NCBI RefSeq assembly: GCF_029948125.1
Contig: NZ_JASAMB010000026.1
Location: 1-64,000 of the forward strand
DNA from: Catellatospora sp. KI3
GTDB taxonomy: Bacteria > Actinomycetota > Actinomycetes > Mycobacteriales > Micromonosporaceae
Direction of reading: 5' to 3'
DNA: 64,000 bases
Part shown: positions 18,392 through 26,387 of the stretch, piece by piece
How positions within the stretch are numbered: the stretch's first letter is position 1
Layout of the letters: every line of letters starts with the position of its first letter
Notes under the pieces: model-generated
What the model saw: only the letters and a program-made list of their open reading frames with translations
Told to the model about the DNA's origin: nothing
Databases searched by the model: none
Position numbers and translations under genes: made by a program

Positions 18392-19408
18392 TCAGGCCGG
18401 TCGGGGCGGCGCGGTGCTGGCCCGGACCACCAGGCGGGTGGGCACGAGCGTGGTGCCGTGCTCGGTCTCGCCGTGCTCGATCTGGCGCAGGATGCCCTGC
18501 ACGCAGTGGCGGCCGACCTCGGCGAAGTCCTGGTGGACCGTGGTCAGCGGCGGGATGAACGAGCCGGACTCCGGGATGTCGTCGAAGCCCACCACGCTGA
18601 TCTGTGCGGGCACGGCACGGCCCCGCTCGTGCAGGGCGCGCAGCACGCCCAGGGCCATCTGGTCGTTGGCGGCGAAGACCGCGGTGCAGTCCGGTTCGTC
18701 GGCCAGCCGCAGGCCGGCCCGGTAGCCGGACTCGGCCGACCAGTCGCCGCGCAGCGGCGGGGGCACCTCCCGCCCGGCGGCGGTGAGCGTGTCGCGCCAG
18801 GCCTGGGCGCGCCGCTCGCCGGCGAAGGACTCCTCGGGGCCGGTGACGTGCCACACCGTGCGGTGGCCCAGGTCCAGCAGGTGCGTCACCGCCTGCCGGG
18901 CGCCGTCGGCCTGGTCGGTGTCCACCACGGTGTACCGGTCACCCGCGTCGGAGTCGACGACCACCACCTGCACGTGCGGGGGCAGGGTCACCGTCGCCGA
19001 GTCGAGCAGGTGCACCTCCATGATCACGATGACGCCGTCCACGGCGAGCTCGCCCAGTCTGGTGAAGGCGCCGAGCACGCTGTCCTGGGTCGGCACGGCG
19101 ACCGGGATGAGGGTGATGGCGTACCCCTCGAGCGCCGCGTGGGTGGCGATCGCCTCCAGCGTGCGGCTGTTGCCGGTGGTGGACAGGGTGAACAGGATGA
19201 CGCCGATGGTGCGGAACTGGCCGCTCTTCAGGGCCCGGGCCGCGCTGTTGGGCCGGTAGCCCAGCTCCTTCATGGCGTCGAGGACCTGCTGGCGGGTGCT
19301 GCCGACCACGCCGGGATGACCGGTGGAGACGCGGGAGACGGTCTGCGAGGAGACGCCGGCGAGCCGGGCCACGTCGGCCATCGACACGCGGGCCTTCGGC
19401 CGGCCCAT
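18392..19408 (-). CDS. LacI-family transcriptional regulator of the first GH42 locus
   Basis: A 338-residue regulator. The helix-turn-helix is at residues 8-30 (VSMADVARLAGVSSQTVSRV), followed by the hinge helix P-N-S-A-A-R-A-L-K-S-G. The periplasmic-binding-protein-like ligand domain continues to the C-terminus, with D-G-V-I-V-I, F-A-A-N-D-Q-M-A-L-G and V-V-G-F-D-D-I-P-E-S. It is divergent from an ABC sugar importer and GH42 beta-galactosidase, and two ATGTTTACGTAAACAT-type palindromes lie in between. It is most likely a repressor released by a galactoside. Confidence 0.92.
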   Translation of the reverse strand: MGRPKARVSMADVARLAGVSSQTVSRVSTGHPGVVGSTRQQVLDAMKELGYRPNSAARALKSGQFRTIGVILFTLSTTGNSRTLEAIATHAALEGYAITLIPVAVPTQDSVLGAFTRLGELAVDGVIVIMEVHLLDSATVTLPPHVQVVVVDSDAGDRYTVVDTDQADGARQAVTHLLDLGHRTVWHVTGPEESFAGERRAQAWRDTLTAAGREVPPPLRGDWSAESGYRAGLRLADEPDCTAVFAANDQMALGVLRALHERGRAVPAQISVVGFDDIPESGSFIPPLTTVHQDFAEVGRHCVQGILRQIEHGETEHGTTLVPTRLVVRASTAPPRPA

Positions 19409-19476
19409 CGCGCGCTCCTTCCGGTGACGCCCGCCGCCGGGCGCGATGATGCGGTGTAACGAATCCGAACCGGTGC

Positions 19477-19619
19477 TTGACGCCTGTCCGACGACGGTGA
19501 CACTATCACTCGGCCAATGTTTACGTAAACATGGCCGCCTGTAACGACTTGCCTCCCGTTCGTGCCGAGCGCTCCTGGGCGTGGAGGCGGACCGCGGTCA
19601 GTGATGTTTGCGTAAACAT
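19477..19619. promoter_or_regulatory. Divergent promoter region with two LacI operators
   Basis: A perfect 16-bp palindrome, ATGTTTACGTAAACAT, lies at 19518-19533. A second copy with one mismatch, ATGTTTGCGTAAACAT, lies at 19604-19619, 86 bp away, just before the Shine-Dalgarno region of the transporter operon. A plus-strand promoter is possible at TTGACG (19477-19482) with CACTAT (19501-19506), 18 bp apart. This would place both operators downstream of the transcription start. Confidence 0.75.
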
Positions 19620-19651
19620 AGTCAATCGCCGACCTGTCGGAAGGAGTAGAC

Positions 19652-20581
19652 GTGACGGTGCTCGGCCCTCCGACGATCCAGGCCACCGGCAGAGCGGGCC
19701 GGGGTAGCCCCGCCCGGCGCCGCCGGGCCTGGACGGGCTGGGCGTTCGTCGGGCCGTTCATGGCGGTCTTCGCGTTCGTGTTCCTCGCGCCCATCGCCTA
19801 CGCGGTCCAGCTGAGCCTGTTCCGGACCCGGATGATCGGCGGGACCAGCTTCGTCGGCCTGGACAACTACGAGCGCGCCTTCACCGACCCGCAGTTCTGG
19901 TCGGCGGTCGGCCGGGTGTCGCTGTTCCTGGCGGTCCAGGTGCCGGTCATGCTGGCCCTGGCGCTGCTGGTCGCCCTGGCGATCGACAGCGGCAGGCTCT
20001 ACGGCAGGGCGTTCTTCCGGGTCGCCGTCTTCATGCCGTACGCGGTGCCGGCCGTGGTCGCCACCCTGATGTGGGGCTTCATGTACGGCTCCCGCTTCGG
20101 CCTGGTCGGCGACCTGAACGACGCGCTCGGCACCTCCCTGCCCGACCCGCTCTCCCCGGACCTGATCCTGGCCTCGATCGGCAACATCGTGACCTGGGAG
20201 TTCGTCGGCTACAACATGCTGATCCTCTACAGCGCGCTGCGGACCGTGCCGAAGTCGCTGTACGAGGCCGCCGACATCGACGGGGCCGGCCGGCTCCAGG
20301 TGATCCGGTCGATCAAGCTGCCCGCGATCCGGGGCGCGCTGCTCATCGCGACGATCTTCTCGATCATCGGCAGCTTCCAGCTGTTCAACGAACCGAGCAT
20401 CCTGCAGAGCCTGGCGCCGAACGTGATCACCACCTACTTCACCCCGAACCTGTACGCGTACTCGCTGTCCTTCTCCGGCCAGCAGTACAGCTACTCGGCG
20501 ACCGTCGCGATCGTCATGGGCCTGCTCACCGCGGTCGTCGCCTACGCCGTCCAGCTGCGCGCCGCGCGCCGGGAGCGCTGA
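19652..20581 (+). CDS. Sugar ABC transporter permease (MalF type)
   Basis: A 309-residue inner-membrane permease of the CUT1 carbohydrate uptake family. Six hydrophobic helices can be seen, starting with WTGWAFVGPFMAVFAFVFLA. The EAA loop that contacts the ATPase is at Y-E-A-A-D-I-D-G-A-G-R-L-Q-V. GTG 19652 is preceded by GGAAGGAG. Its end is 3 bp from the next permease start, so translation is coupled. No ATPase gene is present, which is normal for CUT1 systems that share an MsiK-like ATPase encoded elsewhere. Confidence 0.92.
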   Translation: MTVLGPPTIQATGRAGRGSPARRRRAWTGWAFVGPFMAVFAFVFLAPIAYAVQLSLFRTRMIGGTSFVGLDNYERAFTDPQFWSAVGRVSLFLAVQVPVMLALALLVALAIDSGRLYGRAFFRVAVFMPYAVPAVVATLMWGFMYGSRFGLVGDLNDALGTSLPDPLSPDLILASIGNIVTWEFVGYNMLILYSALRTVPKSLYEAADIDGAGRLQVIRSIKLPAIRGALLIATIFSIIGSFQLFNEPSILQSLAPNVITTYFTPNLYAYSLSFSGQQYSYSATVAIVMGLLTAVVAYAVQLRAARRER

Positions 20582-20584
20582 GCC

Positions 20585-21454
20585 GTGGCCGCGACGACCG
20601 CCCGCAAGGCGCACCGGCGGCGCAGCCCGCTGCTGACCGCGCTCACCGCCGCCATGCTCGTCTACAGCCTGGTTCCCCTGCTGTGGCTGGTCGTCAACGC
20701 CACGAAGACGCAGGCGAGCCTGTTCGACTCGTTCGGCCTGTGGTTCTCCGGCGACTTCTCCCTCGGCGCGAACATCGCCGACACCCTCACCTACGACGAC
20801 GGCGTCTTCGTCCGCTGGCTGCGCAACACCCTGCTGTACGTGCTGCTCGGCGCCGGAGGCGCGACAGTCCTCGCGACGCTGGGCGGGTACGCGCTGGCGA
20901 AGTTCGACTTCCCGGGCAGGCGCGGCGTCTTCGCCGTCGTCATCGGCGCCGTCGCGGTGCCGGGCACCGCGCTGGCCGTACCCACCTTCCTGATGTTCGC
21001 CAAGCTCGGCCTGACCGACACCCCGTGGGCCGTGATCATCCCCTCGCTCGTCTCCCCGTTCGGCCTCTACCTGATGTGGACGTTCGCGGCCCAGGCCGTT
21101 CCGGGTGAGCTGATGGAGGCCGCGCGGGTCGACGGCGCGGGGGAGCTGCGCACGTTCCTGCGCATCTGCGTGCCCCTGCTGGCGCCCGGCATCGTCACCG
21201 TCGCGCTGTTCACCATGGTCGCCACCTGGAACAACTACTTCCTGCCGCTGATCATGCTCAAGGACCCGGACTGGTACCCGCTCACGCTGGGCCTCAACGC
21301 GTGGAACGACCAGGCCGCCACCGCGGGCGGGCAGCCCGTCTTCCACCTCGTGATCACCGGCTCGCTGCTGACGATCCTGCCGCTGCTGGCCGCCTTCCTG
21401 CTGCTGCAGCGCTACTGGCAGTCCGGCCTGGCCGCCGGCGGCGTCAAGGACTGA
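20585..21454 (+). CDS. Sugar ABC transporter permease (MalG type)
   Basis: A 289-residue partner of the preceding permease. Six helices are visible, including LLTALTAAMLVYSLVPLLWL near the start. The EAA loop is M-E-A-A-R-V-D-G-A-G-E-L-R-T-F. The spacing of 3 bp from the upstream stop and 43 bp to the solute-binding lipoprotein shows one operon. Its paralogue at 37727-38617 plays the same part in the second GH42 locus. Confidence 0.92.
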   Translation: MAATTARKAHRRRSPLLTALTAAMLVYSLVPLLWLVVNATKTQASLFDSFGLWFSGDFSLGANIADTLTYDDGVFVRWLRNTLLYVLLGAGGATVLATLGGYALAKFDFPGRRGVFAVVIGAVAVPGTALAVPTFLMFAKLGLTDTPWAVIIPSLVSPFGLYLMWTFAAQAVPGELMEAARVDGAGELRTFLRICVPLLAPGIVTVALFTMVATWNNYFLPLIMLKDPDWYPLTLGLNAWNDQAATAGGQPVFHLVITGSLLTILPLLAAFLLLQRYWQSGLAAGGVKD

Positions 21455-21497
21455 ACCCGCACCACCGACCGTCCTACCCCCGTTCGAGAGGACACTG

Positions 21498-22838
21498 ATG
21501 TTCGCCAACCGACGCGCGCTCCTGCGCACCGCGGCGCTCGCCACGGCCGTGGCCACGGCCGCGGCCCTGGCGGCCTGCGGCACCGATGACAACGACGGCG
21601 CGACCACCCCCGTCACCGCCGACCAGGTGCAGTCCGCGCTGGAGGCGGGCGGCTCGATCACGGTATGGGCCTGGGAGCCGACCCTCAAGCAGGTCGTCAC
21701 CTCGTTCCAGGCGAAGTACCCCAAGGTGAAGGTGAACCTGGTCAACGCCGGCACCGGCAACGACCAGTACACCGCGCTGCAGAACGCGATCGCGGCCGGC
21801 TCCGGCGTGCCCGACGTGGCGCAGATCGAGTACTACGCCCTGCCGCAGTTCGCGCTGGGCAAGTCGCTCACCGACCTGTCCTCGCTGGGCGCCGGCGCCC
21901 TGGACGGCACGTTCACCCCCGGCCCGTGGTCGTCGGTCAAGGTCGCCGGCGGCACCTTCGGGCTGCCGATGGACTCCGGCCCGATGGCGCTGTTCTACAA
22001 CAAGGAGGTCTTCGACAAGCACCAGCTCGCCGTGCCCACCACGTGGGAGGAGTACGTCGCGGCGGCCCGCAAGCTGCACGCGGCCGACCCGAAGGCGTAC
22101 ATCACCAACGACACCGGTGACGCGGGCTTCACCACCAGCCTGATCTGGCAGGCGGGCGGCAAGCCGTTCAGCGTGGACGGCACCAAGGTGAAGCTCGACC
22201 TCGCCGACCAGGGCTCCACCACCTTCGCCGGCACGTGGCAGCAGCTCATCAGCGACAAGCTGGTCGCCCCGGTCGGGTCGTGGAGCGACGGCTGGTACAA
22301 GGGCCTGGGCGACGGCACCATCGCGACCCTCGTCATCGGTGCCTGGATGCCGGCGAACCTGGAGTCCGGCGTGCCCGCCGGCAAGGGCAAGTGGCGCGTC
22401 GCGCCGATGCCGCAGTGGACCGCCGGCGGCACCGCCGCCGCCGAGAACGGCGGCAGCTCGCTGGCCATCCCGAAGGCGGGCGCCCACAATGCGCTCGCCT
22501 ACGGCTTCCTCAAGTACGCCACCGCGGGCGACGGCGTGAAGATCCGCATCGACAACGGCGCCTTCCCGGCCACCAACGCCGAGCTGAAGTCCGAGGCGTT
22601 CCTGAACAAGGAGTTCCCGTACTTCGGCGGGCAGAAGGCGAACGAGGTATTCGCCCAGTCGGCCGCCGACGTCGTCAAGGGCTGGTCCTACCTGCCGTTC
22701 CAGGTGTACGCGAACAGCGTCTTCAACGACACCGTCGGCAAGGCGTACGTCTCCGGCACCAGCCTGGCCGACGGCCTGAAGGCATGGCAGGAGGCCGCCG
22801 CCAAGTACGGCAAGGACCAGGGCTTCACGGTCGACTGA
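21498..22838 (+). CDS. Sugar-binding lipoprotein of the ABC importer
   Basis: A 446-residue extracellular solute-binding protein (family 1). A lipoprotein signal ends in A-L-A-A-C with lipidated C27. The mature part has family features such as I-T-V-W-A-W-E, A-A-G-S-G-V-P-D-V-A-Q-I-E, F-G-L-P-M-D-S-G-P-M-A-L-F-Y-N and the C-terminal N-x-x-F-P-A-T-N. It feeds the permeases just upstream. The neighbouring GH42 gene suggests galactosides or beta-galacto-oligosaccharides as ligand. The second-locus lipoprotein at 36363-37685 is homologous (shared Q-D/D-S-T/S-G-P-M-A-L-F-Y and W-R-V-A-P-M-P-Q-W). Confidence 0.92.
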   Translation: MFANRRALLRTAALATAVATAAALAACGTDDNDGATTPVTADQVQSALEAGGSITVWAWEPTLKQVVTSFQAKYPKVKVNLVNAGTGNDQYTALQNAIAAGSGVPDVAQIEYYALPQFALGKSLTDLSSLGAGALDGTFTPGPWSSVKVAGGTFGLPMDSGPMALFYNKEVFDKHQLAVPTTWEEYVAAARKLHAADPKAYITNDTGDAGFTTSLIWQAGGKPFSVDGTKVKLDLADQGSTTFAGTWQQLISDKLVAPVGSWSDGWYKGLGDGTIATLVIGAWMPANLESGVPAGKGKWRVAPMPQWTAGGTAAAENGGSSLAIPKAGAHNALAYGFLKYATAGDGVKIRIDNGAFPATNAELKSEAFLNKEFPYFGGQKANEVFAQSAADVVKGWSYLPFQVYANSVFNDTVGKAYVSGTSLADGLKAWQEAAAKYGKDQGFTVD

Positions 22839-22846
22839 CCGCCGGC

Positions 22847-22891
22847 CCCGGCGTCGCGGACAGGCCCGCAGCGACCGCCCGCGACGCCGGG
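22847..22891 (+). terminator. Intercistronic hairpin between lipoprotein and GH42 genes
   Basis: CCCGGCGTCGCG (22847-22858) pairs with CGCGACGCCGGG (22880-22891), a 12-bp stem. It may partly terminate transcription or protect the upstream mRNA, giving more binding protein than enzyme, as in other sugar uptake operons. Confidence 0.5.
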
Positions 22892-22928
22892 TCCTCGCCG
22901 ACCCGCGCAACCCGCAAGGAGCACCCCC

Positions 22929-24965
22929 GTGACCCACCCCGCCCGTCCGCACTGGCTGCGCCGGCCCGACCGCGCCGCCGCGGGCCTGGCCTACGGCGCC
23001 GACTACAACCCCGAGCAGTGGCCCCGCGAGGTGTGGCGCGACGACGTCCGCCTCATGCGGGAGGCGGGGGTCGACATCGTCTCCCTCGGCATCTTCTCCT
23101 GGGCCCGCCTGCAACCCGCCGAGGACACCTGGCGCTTCGACTGGCTCGACGAGATCATGGGCCTGCTGCACGAGCACGGGATCGCCGTGGACCTGGCCAC
23201 CGCGACCGCCTCGCCGCCGCCGTGGCTCACCTCGAAACACCCCGAGATCCTGCCGGTGAACGCGCGCGGCGAGACGATCTGGCCGGGCGGCCGCCAGCAC
23301 TGGCGACCCACCTCACCGGTCTTCCGCCGGTACGCCCTGCACCTGGTCGAGACGCTGGCCGGCCGCTACGCCGACCACCCGGCGCTCGCGGCCTGGCACG
23401 TCTCCAACGAGCTGGGCTGCCACAACGTCTACGACTACTCCGACGACGCCGCCCGTGCCTTCCGCGATTGGCTGCGCGCCCGCTACTCGACCATCGCGGC
23501 GCTGAACGAGGCGTGGGGCACCGCGTTCTGGTCGCAGGAGTACGGCGACTGGGCCCAGGTCCTGCCGCCGCGCCTGGCCGCGACCCACCCCAACCCGGGC
23601 CAGCAGCTGGACTTCAAGCGGTTCTCCTCCGACGCGCTGCGCGAGCACCTGCGGGCCGAGCGCGACATCCTGCGGCGGTACACCCCCGACGTGCCGGTCA
23701 CCACGAACTTCATGGTCATGGGCGGGACCAAGGGCATGGACTTCGCCGCCTGGGCCGCCGACGTCGACTTCGTCGCCAACGACCACTACAGCGAGCCGGG
23801 CCCGCAGGCGCGCGACGAGCTGTCGTTCTCGGCGAACCTGACCGGCAACATCGCCGGCGGGCGGCCCTGGTTCCTGATGGAGCACGCCACCAGCGCGGTC
23901 AACTGGCAGCCGGTCAACGTCGCCAAGAAGCCGGGTGAGCTGGCCCGCGACTCGCTCACCCACGTCGCGCACGGTGCCGACGCGGTCTGCTTCTTCCAGT
24001 GGCGGCAGTCGGCGGCCGGCGCCGAGAAGTACCACTCCGCGATGCTGCCGCACGCCGGTGCCGACAGCGACGTGTTCCGCTCGGTGGCCCGCCTCGGGGC
24101 GACGCTGCGGGAGCTGGCCCCGGTCGCGGGTGCGACCCGTGAACCGGCGCCCGCCGCCGTCCTCTTCCACTGGGACTCGTGGTGGGCCGCCGAGGCCGAC
24201 TCCCACCCGACCGACCGCCTGCGCTACCGCCAGGAGGCGCTGGACTGGTACACCGCGTTCCTGAACCTCGGCATCCGGGCCGACGTGGTCCCGCTCGGCA
24301 CGCCGCTCGACGGCTACCGGCTGGTCGTCGCCCCGATCCTGCACGTGGTCAGCGAGCCGGTGGCCAAGACGCTGCAGGGGTACGTCGAGTCCGGCGGCCA
24401 CCTCGTCACGACGTACTTCTCCGGCATCGTCGACGAGCGCGACCACGTCTGGCTGGGCGGCCACCCGGGCGCGCTGCGGGACCTGCTCGGCATCCGGGTG
24501 GAGGAGTTCGCCCCGCTGCTGGACACCGAGACTGTCACCCTCGACAACGGACTGCGCGCGGTGCTGTGGTCCGAGCGGGTGCGGGTGACCGACCAGGACG
24601 CGGCCGTGCTGGCGCGCTACGCCGACGGCGAGCAGGCCGGGCACCCGGCCATCACCCGCCGCGCGGTCGGCGGCGGGTCGGCGGCGTACGTGTCGACCAG
24701 GCTGGGGGCCGCGGGCCTGACCGCGGTGCTGGGCGGCCTGGCCGCCGCGGCGGAGCTGGAGAGCGACCTGCCGCCGGCCGTCCGGGGCAAGGTGGAGTCG
24801 GCGGTACGCCGCCAGGAAGGAGCCCGCTTCGCGTTCCTGATCAACCGTTCCGAGCAGCCGGTCACCGTCGCGGGGGTGCCCGGCGAACCACTGGTCGGCA
24901 GTCGTGGCCCCGACGGCGCGGTGACGCTGGAGCCCCGGGGGGTGGCCGTGCTGCGCCAGACCTGA
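22929..24965 (+). CDS. GH42 beta-galactosidase, cytoplasmic
   Basis: A 678-residue enzyme, typical for GH42. The TIM barrel begins at YGADYNPEQWPREVW. The acid/base is E161 in HVSNELGCHN and the nucleophile E318 in LMEHATSAVNW. A trimerisation domain (residues 400-600, with V-V-T-T-Y-F-S-G-I-V-D-E) and a small C-terminal beta domain follow. There is no signal peptide, so it cleaves imported galactosides. GTG 22929 follows GCAAGGAG. It is the last gene of the importer operon controlled by the divergent LacI protein and is paralogous to the gene at 39549-41573. Confidence 0.95.
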   Translation: MTHPARPHWLRRPDRAAAGLAYGADYNPEQWPREVWRDDVRLMREAGVDIVSLGIFSWARLQPAEDTWRFDWLDEIMGLLHEHGIAVDLATATASPPPWLTSKHPEILPVNARGETIWPGGRQHWRPTSPVFRRYALHLVETLAGRYADHPALAAWHVSNELGCHNVYDYSDDAARAFRDWLRARYSTIAALNEAWGTAFWSQEYGDWAQVLPPRLAATHPNPGQQLDFKRFSSDALREHLRAERDILRRYTPDVPVTTNFMVMGGTKGMDFAAWAADVDFVANDHYSEPGPQARDELSFSANLTGNIAGGRPWFLMEHATSAVNWQPVNVAKKPGELARDSLTHVAHGADAVCFFQWRQSAAGAEKYHSAMLPHAGADSDVFRSVARLGATLRELAPVAGATREPAPAAVLFHWDSWWAAEADSHPTDRLRYRQEALDWYTAFLNLGIRADVVPLGTPLDGYRLVVAPILHVVSEPVAKTLQGYVESGGHLVTTYFSGIVDERDHVWLGGHPGALRDLLGIRVEEFAPLLDTETVTLDNGLRAVLWSERVRVTDQDAAVLARYADGEQAGHPAITRRAVGGGSAAYVSTRLGAAGLTAVLGGLAAAAELESDLPPAVRGKVESAVRRQEGARFAFLINRSEQPVTVAGVPGEPLVGSRGPDGAVTLEPRGVAVLRQT

Positions 24966-24988
24966 GCGGCCTGCCGCCGCACCGTCCA

Positions 24989-25016
24989 GCCGCGCACCGG
25001 AGGTCCGGGGCGCGGC
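24989..25016. terminator. Possible hairpin terminator
   Basis: GCCGCGC (24989-24995) pairs with GCGCGGC (25010-25016), enclosing a second CCGG/CCGG pairing. It lies between the ends of the convergent GH42 and small secreted protein genes. Confidence 0.4.
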
Positions 25017-25029
25017 CGGACGTGCTGTG

Positions 25030-25338
25030 TCACCCGCGGGTGCTGACCCACACGTTGACGATGGTGTGGGACGCGCACGAAGCATAGGAGACCTGGCCCA
25101 CGGGGGCCCAGTTGCCGGGGCACGCGATGTAGCCGACGCCCGGCATGAAGTGCTGCTGCAGCATGTTGACCTGGTGCTCACCGGTGCCGCCGGTGCAGAT
25201 GCTCTGCGCCCAGTTGGCGCCGTAGGTGACCGTGCAGCCCGTCGGCGCGGCGGACGCGGCCGAACCGGTCGCGGCCACGGTGCCGGTGGCGACCAGCAGG
25301 CCCAGGGCCGCGTGGGCGGCCGCCTTCCTGAGCTTCAT
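25030..25338 (-). CDS. Small secreted four-cysteine protein of unknown function
   Basis: A 102-residue protein. Residues 1-31 form a clear signal peptide (two Lys/Arg, a hydrophobic core, ending A-S-A-A). The mature part of about 71 residues has four cysteines (in GCTVTYG, SICTGG, IACPGN and YASCASH), enough for two disulfides. It starts behind AAGGAGGAG. I recognise no family. Short exported cysteine-containing proteins like this in actinomycetes include enzyme inhibitors and surface proteins, but nothing here decides between them. An AT-rich palindrome sits directly upstream. Confidence 0.75.
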   Translation of the reverse strand: MKLRKAAAHAALGLLVATGTVAATGSAASAAPTGCTVTYGANWAQSICTGGTGEHQVNMLQQHFMPGVGYIACPGNWAPVGQVSYASCASHTIVNVWVSTRG

Positions 25339-25350
25339 ACTCCTCCTTCA

Positions 25351-25372
25351 GTTAAGAAGCCTTTCAATTAAC
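25351..25372. promoter_or_regulatory. AT-rich palindrome at the small secreted protein promoter
   Basis: GTTAA and TTAAC arms enclose GAAGCCTTTCAA, giving a 22-bp imperfect inverted repeat 13 bp before the start codon at 25338. It stands out in a region above 70 percent GC, so it is probably an operator overlapping the transcript start. Confidence 0.5.
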
Positions 25373-25472
25373 GCGCACCCTATGGTCCGCGATTCGCACT
25401 CGTCAATACCGAAGGATGTCGATCAATGGTGCGCGATTGGAAAGGCCGGCTCGGCCGTGGTGCGATGGAGTC

Positions 25473-25973
25473 ATGAGCCATGACGGATCCTCCACTTCGG
25501 ACAGCGTCGCCGCGCCCGGCCCGGGAGCCGCGGCCGGCGGAGACGCGCACCTCGCGGTCATCCTGGGCGCGGCCCTGGCGCTGGCCGGCTACCTGCTGCC
25601 CTGGTTCAGGAAGCAGGACGGCTACCTCTGGTCGTACTCGGGCTGGCAGTACGCCGATCTCAGCGGTGGCGGCGGCTGGACCCTGGGCGCGATCGCACTG
25701 CTGGGGGCCGCGTTCCTGGCCGCCTTCTGGACCGGCCGCTCGAAGACGGCCGCCGTCGCCTGCCTGGTGTGCGGCGTCGCCGGCGGGTTCTGGGCGTCGG
25801 CGGTGGTCGCGGCGAGCTTCGGCACGCTGGGGGAGCGGTCCTCGCTCAACGACCTGACGGAGCTGCCGTTCGGCCCGGGCCTGCCCGCCCTGGCCCTGGG
25901 CCTCGGCCTGCTGGTCGCCATGGCGGGGTACCAGCTCGTCCGCCACCTGATCAACGAGAGCGCGGCCAGGTAA
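25473..25973 (+). CDS. Small four-helix membrane protein of unknown function
   Basis: 166 residues with a polar, Gly/Ala-rich N-terminus (about 25 residues) and four predicted transmembrane helices: around AVILGAALALAGYLLPWF, TLGAIALLGAAFLAAFW, AAVACLVCGVAGGFWASAVV and GLPALALGLGLLVAMAGY. The loop between helices 1 and 2 is aromatic (YLWSYSGWQYAD). I chose the ATG at 25473, immediately before the polar N-terminus. A longer in-frame version from 25416 lacks a ribosome binding site. No family is recognised. Confidence 0.75.
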   Translation: MSHDGSSTSDSVAAPGPGAAAGGDAHLAVILGAALALAGYLLPWFRKQDGYLWSYSGWQYADLSGGGGWTLGAIALLGAAFLAAFWTGRSKTAAVACLVCGVAGGFWASAVVAASFGTLGERSSLNDLTELPFGPGLPALALGLGLLVAMAGYQLVRHLINESAAR

Positions 25974-26084
25974 CCCCGAGCGTCCCGGCGGTCGGCGGCG
26001 CTCGCCGACCGCCTTACATTCTTCGATCCGTGTGCGGTCCCGTTGACCTGCGGGCGAAAGGTTTCGAGCCTGCTCGCGGCGGTC

Positions 26085-26112
26085 TTGACACTCGAAATGT
26101 TATCGATAACAT
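26085..26112 (+). promoter_or_regulatory. Promoter of the arabinan cluster with a perfect operator palindrome
   Basis: TTGACA (26085-26090) and TAACAT (26107-26112) are -35 and -10 boxes 16 bp apart. The 16-bp perfect palindrome ATGTTATCGATAACAT (26097-26112) fills the spacer and covers the -10. A bound LacI-type repressor would therefore exclude RNA polymerase. Confidence 0.7.
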
Positions 26113-26231
26113 GCCTGTAACGCGGATCCGCTCGGACCGCGTGGTACGGGAACACCGCGCCCGAACCAGTAGCACGACAAACTATGCCCTCCATCCGTCC
26201 CTGGACGTAAGGGCCCTGTCGAGGCGCGGCG

Positions 26232-26245
26232 TGTTAACGGTAACA
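26232..26245. promoter_or_regulatory. Second LacI-type operator of the arabinan cluster
   Basis: TGTTAACGGTAACA, a near-palindrome related to the site at 26097-26112 and about 134 bp downstream of it, within the 5' leader of the first GH43 gene. Two operators at this distance would allow DNA looping. Confidence 0.55.
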
Positions 26246-26387
26246 GCTGTGGCTTGACGGGTGCACCTGGCGTCCCCGCCGCGCACCGTCCCCACCCACC
26301 GCGACACCGCAGGCGCCCGCCCGGCGTCCGGCTCGCCGTGGCCGCAGACCGTTCCACCACCCGTCCCTGCACGTCCCGGGAGCGACG

